DNA of 64,000 nucleotides from an uncultured Bacilli bacterium (GTDB lineage Bacteria; Bacillota_I; Bacilli_A; RF39; UBA660). The notes below the pieces were generated by a model. That model saw only the letters and a list, made by a program, of their open reading frames with translations. It did not search any database and had not been told where the DNA came from. A program made the translations under genes and the position numbers. The stretch is from the NCBI GenBank assembly GCA_934100165.1, contig CAKOPN010000001.1, positions 124,001-188,000 on the forward strand, read 5' to 3'. How positions within the stretch are numbered: position 1 is the stretch's first letter; each line of letters starts with the position of its first letter. This document shows, piece by piece, positions 57,223 to 64,000 of this stretch.

Positions 57223-58086
57223 TTACTTAACATTAACGCTATTTAACATAACACTTGGTACTCTAGACTCAAAATGCATTTTTTTCTTAGTAATTGGATT
57301 TATAATATCAAGAGAATAAGCATGAAGCATAAGCCTTTTAGCATTTTTATCTTTAATACCATATTTATTATCTCCAAGTATTGGATGTTTTATATCACTT
57401 AATTGCACTCTGATTTGATTTCTTCTACCAGTATCTATTTTAATTTTTAATAAAGAATATTTATCATTTGATTTAATTTTTTCATAATGGGTAATGGCAA
57501 GCTTTCCATCCTTTTCATTTGTAGAATATGTAAAAAGTGATTTATTTTCCTTTAAATAAGATCTAATCGTGCCTTTATCATTAGTATTCCCAATTACTAC
57601 TGCATAATAAATTCTAGTAGCAATATCATTCCAGTTATCTTGTAAAAGCATTTTAACATTTTGATTTTTAGCAAAAAGTACTACTCCCGAAGTATCTTTA
57701 TCAAGTCTATGAACGATAAAAATTTTTCCATTACCATTTTTCTTTTTTACATATTTTGATAAAGCACTGTAAAGATTATTTTCTTTATCGTTATCTTTTT
57801 CTGTAGCAATTGTCAAAATACCACTTGGTTTATCTACTACTATTATATCTTTATCTTCATATATTATCTTAATATCTCCTATCAAATTTGATGTAAGTAA
57901 AGTATTCCTAACAGACACTTTATCGTTTAAAGAAAGAATATAATCATGCTTAGTAATTATTTTATTATTTACTAAGACCATCTGCCTTGTTAATAACGAT
58001 TTAACATTATTTTTACTCTTACCAACAAGTTTTTCTCTTAAAAATGAAAACAAATCTATTTTATCCTTATCAACTGTATAATCCAT
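57223..58086 (-). CDS. RluA-family pseudouridine synthase
   Basis: 287 residues with an N-terminal S4 RNA-binding domain (about 11-70) followed by the RluA catalytic domain. IFIVHRLDKDTSGVVLFAKN contains the invariant catalytic Asp in HRLDKDTSG. Further motifs are DKPSGIL, GRRNQIRVQL and KRLMLHAYSLDI. It modifies uridines of 23S rRNA (RluD or RluC-like) or tRNA; the exact site is not determinable. Transcribed alone. Confidence 0.93.
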   Translation of the reverse strand: MDYTVDKDKIDLFSFLREKLVGKSKNNVKSLLTRQMVLVNNKIITKHDYILSLNDKVSVRNTLLTSNLIGDIKIIYEDKDIIVVDKPSGILTIATEKDNDKENNLYSALSKYVKKKNGNGKIFIVHRLDKDTSGVVLFAKNQNVKMLLQDNWNDIATRIYYAVVIGNTNDKGTIRSYLKENKSLFTYSTNEKDGKLAITHYEKIKSNDKYSLLKIKIDTGRRNQIRVQLSDIKHPILGDNKYGIKDKNAKRLMLHAYSLDIINPITKKKMHFESRVPSVMLNSVNVK

Positions 58087-58122
58087 AAAACACCACCTAG
58101 ATAATTATAACATTTAAAACAG

Positions 58123-58152
58123 AAAAGAAAAAGATTAGATAATTTCTAATCT
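58123..58152 (-). terminator. Terminator of the duplicated-motif gene
   Basis: AGATTAGA (58132-58139) pairs with TCTAATCT (58145-58152), then a T-rich tail on the minus strand. Confidence 0.7.
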
Positions 58153-58167
58153 TAAAACATGACATTA

Positions 58168-58575
58168 CTAAAATGTTTTTGTAAGTGTTTTTTCATTTTC
58201 GTAATACTCATTAGGTATTTCTGCGTGAAATTCTATACTTCCATCTTCATTTTGTTTTACATCTGTAACATTAAAAGTTGGAAGTGGTTCACTTAATTCT
58301 TCTTCTTTTGCAATACTTTCAACTTTTAAACCATTAACTTCATAATACTCATTAGGTATTTCTGAATGAAATTCTATACTGCCATCCTCATTTTTCTTTA
58401 CTTCCGTAACATTAAATGTTGGAAGTGGAACATATTCTGTAGCTACTGGTCCAAGTCCAATTATATTAAGCTCACCATTATTATAGTTTTTATCGTTCTT
58501 TTTAATTAAATGATAACCGAGTGCAATAGCACCAATTGTTACACCTACTGCAACACCTTTAACAAATTTATTCAT
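58168..58575 (-). CDS. Membrane-anchored protein with an internal duplication
   Basis: 135 residues. A short membrane helix at the N-terminus (about 5-22) is followed by a soluble region. Within this region a unit of about 30 residues occurs twice, near 51-80 and 98-127: PLPTFNVTEVKKNEDGSIEF continuing HSEIPNEYYE, then PLPTFNVTDVKQNEDGSIEF continuing HAEIPNEYYE, separated by a 17-residue linker. The copies are about 90% identical, a recent tandem duplication. Not recognised; no cysteines. Strong site GGGGGAT before the ATG. Confidence 0.65.
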   Translation of the reverse strand: MNKFVKGVAVGVTIGAIALGYHLIKKNDKNYNNGELNIIGLGPVATEYVPLPTFNVTEVKKNEDGSIEFHSEIPNEYYEVNGLKVESIAKEEELSEPLPTFNVTDVKQNEDGSIEFHAEIPNEYYENEKTLTKTF

Positions 58576-58617
58576 ATAACCATCCCCCTCAATTAGTAGA
58601 CAAATTATATCATATAA

Positions 58618-60129
58618 TTACTTATTTGTCAAGCTTTCGTAAAGTGTGAAGTTGGCATCAGAGTAAAGTGGAATATAATTTTTATCAAGTTCTAATACTT
58701 TATTTAACTTATTTGTATTGTAAATAAGAACATGTGTTATGCCATATTTTGAAAATGTATCTCTATAATTATCAAAAATTTTCATTCCATCTATAAATGC
58801 TGTACACCCTTTATTAAATTCTTCTGTATAAAGATCTGCTCTTGAATCATAAAAAACTGGAATTTCTTCAAATAACAAATAACTTCCAAAATTATACTCA
58901 TTGAAAAGCTTAATATTTTTAACATCAAGATTATTTTTAATATAAGTTGATACTCCTATTGGATATTTTTTTGGATTAACATAAGGGACTCTATAACTAG
59001 ACTTAACATTTAAAACAGAAAATAGAATCATAAACAATGACAAAGTAACATAAACATACCCAGTATCGATAACATCTTCTAATTTTATAGTAGTTAATCT
59101 CTTATCTATAAAGCTTTTCAAAATTCTAGCTATACTATAAAAGCCTAAAACTAAAAATAAAGCAAAACTTCTATTTGATAAAAGGCTAAGTAAGAAAAGA
59201 CCACCTAGAAAGAAAAAGTCTTTAAGTTTAATTTTCATACTTCCTTGAAATAGTAAAAATACAAGAGCAAAAAATATTATAAATACAGCTGGACTATTAC
59301 TTATTGTAATTGGTAAGTGTTCACTGATATATGACATAGTAACACCTTGCCTTGTATTATAAAAGTAAGTAAAAGGAACTAAAAAGTTAGGAGTTAAAAA
59401 GCCAGTTGCTAATACAAGCAAAACAGAAATCAAAAGTTTTTTGGTATTTTTTGCTTCTTCTATAATAATGACCCCATCACTTATATTCCTTTTTTCTTTA
59501 TATATATTTATCTGCTTCTTGAATTTATTTTTTATATAGTAAACTAAATCTTGTACTAAGTATGGGAGAAATAATACAAATATAAATGGCCATACTGCTA
59601 AATGTACATTAGCAATTAGTAAAGAAAAAGCAAAAATATAAATAAAATATTTTTTCTTTCCTGTTTCTCTAAGCATTTCTATTGAATAAAGAATCAAAAG
59701 AAGAAAAATATAACTGACAAGCTGAGCCCTTGCTGTAATAAAGTTTCTAAAGCACATTCCTAATATTATTGTCATAAAGTAAGAAAGTCCTCTATCTTTA
59801 ACTATTTTATTTGTAGTCACATAAAGAGTTACAAACAAAGCAAATGCTAAGACTATACTAGAAATATATACCCCATGAAAACCTGCAAAATGATAAATAA
59901 AATAAATTGCTAAATCATATAGCCAGTGTGGATATGTATAAGCAAGATTTGGAATAAAAGAAAAATGTTCTTTCATATCTATTCCATTATTAAATATCGT
60001 CTGTCCAACTTTTATTGTATAAAATGTGTCATTTTGTAATTCTCTCGTAGTAAGAATTATTGCAAGAGAAAGGAATGTAATAATCATTACACTCCAAAAT
60101 ATTATTTGTTTTTTGTTTTTATTTTTCAT
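58618..60129 (-). CDS. GT-C-like polytopic membrane glycosyltransferase
   Basis: About 503 residues from the ATG 60127-60129 (GGTGAT site). Around eleven membrane helices are followed by a soluble C-terminal domain (about 400-503). The first outer loop has acidic residues typical of lipid-sugar GT-C enzymes (RELQNDTFYTIKVGQTIFNN, then TYPHWLYDLAIYF). The C-terminal part contains IPVFYDSRADLYTEEF and a closing KYGITHVLIYN motif. These enzymes transfer sugars from polyprenyl phosphate to outer surface acceptors. Exact donor and acceptor unknown; it could also be a related flippase-like protein. Confidence 0.65.
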   Translation of the reverse strand: MKNKNKKQIIFWSVMIITFLSLAIILTTRELQNDTFYTIKVGQTIFNNGIDMKEHFSFIPNLAYTYPHWLYDLAIYFIYHFAGFHGVYISSIVLAFALFVTLYVTTNKIVKDRGLSYFMTIILGMCFRNFITARAQLVSYIFLLLILYSIEMLRETGKKKYFIYIFAFSLLIANVHLAVWPFIFVLFLPYLVQDLVYYIKNKFKKQINIYKEKRNISDGVIIIEEAKNTKKLLISVLLVLATGFLTPNFLVPFTYFYNTRQGVTMSYISEHLPITISNSPAVFIIFFALVFLLFQGSMKIKLKDFFFLGGLFLLSLLSNRSFALFLVLGFYSIARILKSFIDKRLTTIKLEDVIDTGYVYVTLSLFMILFSVLNVKSSYRVPYVNPKKYPIGVSTYIKNNLDVKNIKLFNEYNFGSYLLFEEIPVFYDSRADLYTEEFNKGCTAFIDGMKIFDNYRDTFSKYGITHVLIYNTNKLNKVLELDKNYIPLYSDANFTLYESLTNK

Positions 60130-60155
60130 ATTATCACCAATAAAATTATACATAA

Positions 60156-60184
60156 AATCTTAAGAATTAGCAATTTTTAAGATT
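60156..60184 (-). terminator. Weak terminator after the sigma-factor genes
   Basis: AATCTTAA (60156-60163) pairs with TTAAGATT (60177-60184), with a short T run on the minus strand. Confidence 0.4.
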
Positions 60185-60190
60185 CTTTGG

Positions 60191-61696
60191 CTATGATTTT
60201 TTTACTAGCGCTAATTTTTTACCTTCATCTTTTGTTTTATTGTCAAACTTTTCTAAAACAGGAGCATAATCTTCTCTTGAACTTAAAATAGTTAATGCTC
60301 TACTTTTAATGGGTTCTAACTCTTTTGGATCTTTTTGAAACATCCTTGCAACCTCTTCATGACTGCGTTCAACCCCTCCAAAAATACCTGTTCTATATGC
60401 TAAATATTTAAACGTATCAAAACCACATGTACTATATAAAGATAAATACATTCCTTTATTTTCTTTATCTGCAAAAAGTGTGGCAATATAGGCCTTTCTA
60501 ACCTTTTTTAAAGCTTTTGCTTCTATCTGTCTAACTCTTTCGCGTGTACAACCAAGTTGTCTTCCGATTTCTTCTAGTGTTCTTATTCCCTTACCATCAA
60601 GGCCTAATCTTTCTGTAAGAATTAGATGTTGTCTACTGTCAAGAGTTTTTTTATCGTTTAACACCCCTATTAAAAAGTCTTTTTGCATTCCACTTATAAC
60701 ACTATCATCTACATTATCATCGCAAACTAGTAAATCTTCAAGTGTCATAACATCATCTTCATCTATCTTTTTATTTATGCTAACAACAGGCATTGTAGTT
60801 TCACGATAAATTAAATAGTCATTTCTACTAATATCTAATTTTTCTAATATTTCACTTTCAGTAGGTCTTCTACCAAGTTCTAATTCAAGGCTACTTATCC
60901 CTCTAGCAATTCTGCCATTTTTAAGAACTCTATGTACAGGAACTCTAACACTTCTACCAGTATCTGCTATACCTCTTGACACTGCTTGTCTTATCCACCA
61001 TGTAGCATATGTAGAAAATGAAGTATCACGAGAAAGATCAAATGTTTCAATAGAATGAAGTAAACCATTACTACCAAACTGAATTAAATCATCATAGTCA
61101 ACAGTCGAAGAAAGGAAACTAAAATACATATTAGCAGCTCTATAAACAAGTGGCATATTTACTTCTAAAAGCTTAGAGATAGTATCACTATCACCAGATT
61201 CAATTCTACGCATAAGAGCAAGATTAGCTTCACCATACTTTGAAAAATCTATGTTGGAATAATCACCATAATCAGTGTTTTTAATTTTTTCAATGCAACC
61301 ATAGAAAGGAACTAAAGAAGGATAATTTACTCTTTCTTCCTCATTTAAACTTAATAATAGTTTTTTAACTATTGGAAATCTTCCCATATATGATTTCATC
61401 TTCTCATCTGATAATGGACCAACTATAGAAAAATAAGAATTCAAGATTCTAGCTCTTTTTTCGTTACTCATAGAAGAATTAGAAAAGAGAACTTTACACT
61501 CACGTGAGAAATATAAATACTCATTTTTTGAACATTCACTTTCTATTTGGCTTTTAATAATTGATTTTACTTTTGCTATAACAAGTTTTGGATCTTTTTC
61601 TTTTAACATAACTTTTTCTACGGTAGTTCTTGCATTGCCAATGCCATAACAATTACACATATCAATAAGTTTTTCTCTTAATTTCTCATTACTCAT
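60191..61696 (-). CDS. Sigma-70 family sigma factor, paralogue 1
   Basis: 501 residues. A helical N-terminal domain (about 1-155) with no similarity to region 1.1 that I can see is followed by region 2 (YDDLIQFGSNGLLHSIETFD, then FSTYATWWIRQAVSRGIADT), the region 3 linker (GRSVRVPVHRVLKNGRIA) and region 4 with the DNA-binding helix (TLEEIGRQLGCTRERVRQIE). A C-terminal extension of about 100 residues follows. Region 2.4 and 4.2 are close to primary sigma factors (IRQAV, RERVRQIEAKALKK). It is preceded by a paralogue 16 bases away. The missing region 1.1 and extra domains suggest an alternative factor. Confidence 0.85.
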   Translation of the reverse strand: MSNEKLREKLIDMCNCYGIGNARTTVEKVMLKEKDPKLVIAKVKSIIKSQIESECSKNEYLYFSRECKVLFSNSSMSNEKRARILNSYFSIVGPLSDEKMKSYMGRFPIVKKLLLSLNEEERVNYPSLVPFYGCIEKIKNTDYGDYSNIDFSKYGEANLALMRRIESGDSDTISKLLEVNMPLVYRAANMYFSFLSSTVDYDDLIQFGSNGLLHSIETFDLSRDTSFSTYATWWIRQAVSRGIADTGRSVRVPVHRVLKNGRIARGISSLELELGRRPTESEILEKLDISRNDYLIYRETTMPVVSINKKIDEDDVMTLEDLLVCDDNVDDSVISGMQKDFLIGVLNDKKTLDSRQHLILTERLGLDGKGIRTLEEIGRQLGCTRERVRQIEAKALKKVRKAYIATLFADKENKGMYLSLYSTCGFDTFKYLAYRTGIFGGVERSHEEVARMFQKDPKELEPIKSRALTILSSREDYAPVLEKFDNKTKDEGKKLALVKKS

Positions 61697-61711
61697 TTTT
61701 TCACTTCTTTC

Positions 61712-63313
61712 TTACACTACTTTTCTAAAGCAAGATGCTGGTAGTTTTACTACTTTTAACTTTGTTTTCTTATCTTTATTTCCTGCTTCATTTCTATGTT
61801 TATTCTCCCACTCAGAAGAATCATAAATAAATAAAAGCGGATCATATAATTTATCATTTTTAAGTTTTTTTAAGACTTTTTGTTCCAATTTCTTAGCGCC
61901 TCTAATATTTTTTAAAGCTTCTTCTTGAGATAGTCTTCTCTTATTAAATAACCCTGTTCTGCAAGCCAAATAATCAAATTGCGAATCTTCTGATGAATGC
62001 AAAAATGAAATATATGCTCTTCGTATATCTGGCCTTAACTCACTATCCTTTAAATTTAATTCTATTAAAACTGTTTTAATCTTTTGAATAGCTTTACTTT
62101 GTATTTGACGAATACGTTCATGGGAACATGAAAATGATTTTGCTACTTCACTTAATGTAGCAGGTCTTCCGGCAGTAAGCCCTAATCTTTCTTTTAATAT
62201 AAATCTTTCATTTTCATTAAGCATCAAAGAAGAATCTATCATATTCGTAATATATTCGCTTTCCATTTTTGAAAATACTTCTTCATCTACTAATTTATTA
62301 TCTATTAAACTAAAATCTGCAAGGGTATTAGTTTGTCTTTCTCCATTAACATTTTTATCAACACTAGTTATACCAAGCATAATCTCACAGTAGATTAAAT
62401 AATCTTTTCTACTCATTTTTAAAAATTTTAGTATTTCTTCCTCAGATGGAAAATGTCCGAGTTCTTTTTCAAGAGCTTCTATTTCTCTTTTTGTTTTTTT
62501 AGCAGCTTCTATTCTATGTACTGGCACTCTAACATTCCTTCCAGTATCATCAATACCTCTTTCAATAGATTGTTTTATCCATAATGTTGCATACGTAGAG
62601 AAAGACTTACCTTTACTTAAATCAAAACATTCTATTGCACGAAGAAGTCCTTCATTTCCTAATTGGATTAAATCATCAAAATCTAAAGATGAAGAATTCT
62701 TTACATTATAATGAGAATGTGCAGCTCTATTAACTAAACCTTTGTTGAAAAATAATAATTTTTCTATTGCTTGACTATTACCAGATTCCATCATGTGCAT
62801 AAGTTGGTCGTTTATTTTAGTGATATTTTCTGTCACATCAATATTATTTATTTCATCTTCATTATTTGGGGTATAACTGAGAAAAGAAACAAGTGCAGGA
62901 TACTTTTCAAAAGAGTTAGAATCACTAGAACCATATTGTTTACTAACAAAATCTTTAACTCTAGGAAATCTTCCTTGAATTGATAAATAATCTTCACGAG
63001 AAAGTGGCCCAACCGTTTCAAAAAAATCATTTATTATTTTTAGTTTCTTAGCATCATCATAATATGGATTAGTAAAAAGATTCCTATAAACTCTAGAAAA
63101 ATACAAGTTTTTATTAGATGAAAATTCTTTCCTCATCTCGGTTTTTAAAAGAGATTTAGCCTTCCTTAATGCATTTTCATAATATTCTTTAGAAGTACTA
63201 CATTTAGCACTATTTGCATACGAAATAGAATCCGTAACAATTTTTTTGGAAGCTAAAATACCATAACTTTCACAAAGAAGTACTAACCTTTTCTTTATCT
63301 CCTCATTTGTCAC
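61712..63313 (-). CDS. Sigma-70 family sigma factor, paralogue 2
   Basis: About 533 residues from the GTG 63311-63313 (GGGGTGAT site); starting there gives MTNEEIKKRL, matching MSNEKLREKL of its paralogue. It has the same N-terminal domain (with FSRVYRNLFTNPYYDDAKKL), region 2 (FDDLIQLGNEGLLRAIECFD, then FSTYATLWIKQSIERGIDDT), region 3 (GRNVRVPVHRIEAAKKTKRE) and region 4 (TLSEVAKSFSCSHERIRQIQ). The two share their unusual N- and C-terminal domains. They may recognise different promoters; which genes they control is unknown. Confidence 0.85.
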   Translation of the reverse strand: MTNEEIKKRLVLLCESYGILASKKIVTDSISYANSAKCSTSKEYYENALRKAKSLLKTEMRKEFSSNKNLYFSRVYRNLFTNPYYDDAKKLKIINDFFETVGPLSREDYLSIQGRFPRVKDFVSKQYGSSDSNSFEKYPALVSFLSYTPNNEDEINNIDVTENITKINDQLMHMMESGNSQAIEKLLFFNKGLVNRAAHSHYNVKNSSSLDFDDLIQLGNEGLLRAIECFDLSKGKSFSTYATLWIKQSIERGIDDTGRNVRVPVHRIEAAKKTKREIEALEKELGHFPSEEEILKFLKMSRKDYLIYCEIMLGITSVDKNVNGERQTNTLADFSLIDNKLVDEEVFSKMESEYITNMIDSSLMLNENERFILKERLGLTAGRPATLSEVAKSFSCSHERIRQIQSKAIQKIKTVLIELNLKDSELRPDIRRAYISFLHSSEDSQFDYLACRTGLFNKRRLSQEEALKNIRGAKKLEQKVLKKLKNDKLYDPLLFIYDSSEWENKHRNEAGNKDKKTKLKVVKLPASCFRKVV

Positions 63314-63374
63314 TTTGATCACCCCTAAATGTGAACGTTATTATACCATAAAAAATATTAAAAGAAAAGATTTT

Positions 63375-64000
63375 TTATTTAAATAAAGTTCTTAAAAGCT
63401 CATTTTCAGTTATATATTTTCCCTTAAAATAAAACAAGTGTATTTTATCTCTATACATTTCTTTGACATTTTTTATGATTTTCCTTTTCTTATAATTAAG
63501 ATTATAAAGATATCTTTCTAGTAAAAACTTATTAAAATATTCTTTTCGTCTATTAAACTCATCAAAGATTTTAAATACAAGCAAAAAAAGGACAAATAAG
63601 AAAAAATAAGAACTAAAAAAATATACGGACAAGCAAAATATGAAAGTATAAACCGCAAAAGAAATAAATATTGTTATATTGTAACTTTTTCGATATGAAA
63701 ATATGTAACACAGTAATATGTCAAGAAGTCTTCCACCATCAAGCGGATATATTGGTAAAAGATTAAAAATAAGTAAAAAATAATGGAAATCATTAATATT
63801 TTTAATTTCTAAAAAAGTTAATAAGTAAAAATAAACAACCTGAAAAATTGGGCCCATAAGCATTATCAAGAGTTCTTCTTTTAACGGTTTATTTATAATA
63901 ACGTCAAATTTAGTAATTCCACCAAGTGGATATATATAAATCTTATCAGTATTCCATTTATAATGTTTAGCCATAAGTAAATGTCCAAATTCATGAACAA
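63375..64000 (-). CDS. SpoIVFB-like M50 metalloprotease, 5' end outside the window
   Basis: A polytopic membrane protease running off the right edge. The bases at the edge encode VHEFGHLLMAKHYKW, so the zinc motif HEFGH lies inside the window, upstream of the apparent ATG. The ORF therefore continues beyond 64000. The third ligand motif appears as NLLPIYPLDGGRLLDI (the NPDG-like motif). Several membrane helices follow, then a basic cytoplasmic tail. In Bacillus, SpoIVFB cleaves pro-sigma-K in the mother cell; other M50 relatives process anti-sigma factors. Its gene neighbours here are two sigma factors. The family is secure; the SpoIVFB role is inference. Confidence 0.8.
   Translation of the reverse strand, partial: VHEFGHLLMAKHYKWNTDKIYIYPLGGITKFDVIINKPLKEELLIMLMGPIFQVVYFYLLTFLEIKNINDFHYFLLIFNLLPIYPLDGGRLLDILLCYIFSYRKSYNITIFISFAVYTFIFCLSVYFFSSYFFLFVLFLLVFKIFDEFNRRKEYFNKFLLERYLYNLNYKKRKIIKNVKEMYRDKIHLFYFKGKYITENELLRTLFK

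Noticed and set aside
1..64000. Reassigned genetic code (TGA as tryptophan), as in some Mollicutes
   Set aside because: Conserved proteins such as ThrS, TrmD and MraY use TGG for Trp and are full length under the standard code; TGA acts as a stop, for example at the 29747-29749 junction.

Overview
The window is a very AT-rich chromosomal segment from a low-GC Gram-positive bacterium (Bacillota), most likely an uncultured, host-associated member of the Bacilli near Erysipelotrichia or the RFN20-type lineages; this placement is by style only. The genetic code is standard: tryptophan is TGG and TGA is used as a stop. Three things point to Bacilli-type Gram-positives: T-box leaders upstream of hisS and thrS, Shine-Dalgarno sites of the AGGAGGTGAT type, and mraY/uppP for a peptidoglycan wall. 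Two items suggest a spore-former: an SspI-like small acid-soluble spore protein preceded by a perfect forespore-sigma promoter match (about 22.3-22.6 kb), and an M50 SpoIVFB-like protease at the right edge. I see no prophage, insertion sequence or CRISPR array.

Layout. 0-4 kb: ankyrin-like protein, a small membrane protein, a HipA-fold kinase-like gene, tRNA-Ser, an orphan holin, tRNA-Lys and uppP. 4-12 kb: lon with a coupled unknown gene, a T-box controlled hisS-aspS operon, and truB. 12-22.5 kb: mutM, a membrane flavodoxin, small genes (ART-like, DUF1653, deoxyribosyltransferase-like), polA, trmD-rimM, a TrmH-type methyltransferase, a YgjP-type metallopeptidase and the spore gene. 22.6-25.6 kb: a short smc. 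25.6-31.3 kb: the most unusual region, a four-gene operon in which three genes encode long arrays of a 26-residue repeat with a near-invariant Phe and Cys. Two of these arrays carry N-terminal mTERF-like helical caps, and the fourth gene is a free-standing cap-like protein. 31.4-40.6 kb: small membrane proteins, a 1417-residue double activase, a hybrid histidine kinase, a PlsC-like acyltransferase and a membrane-anchored unknown. 40.6-48.4 kb: T-box controlled thrS without a TGS domain, a MATE transporter fused to a cytidylate-kinase-like domain behind a structured leader, a frameshifted GNAT gene, tRNAs, a lipoprotein, mraY and a VanZ-RDD fusion. 48.4-57 kb: tRNA-Thr, a metalloprotease-like protein, an ABC-F gene with a six-codon leader peptide, a DIP1984-family gene, and a Bce-like ABC transporter with a two-component system. 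57-64 kb: an RluA-type synthase, a duplicated-motif protein, a GT-C-like membrane protein, two tandem sigma-70 paralogues with unusual flanking domains, and the SpoIVFB-like protease running off the window.

Most genes are on the minus strand in short operons with tight or overlapping junctions. The best candidates for something undescribed are the 26-residue repeat operon, the paired sigma factors, and the regulatory leaders at the MATE and ABC-F genes.
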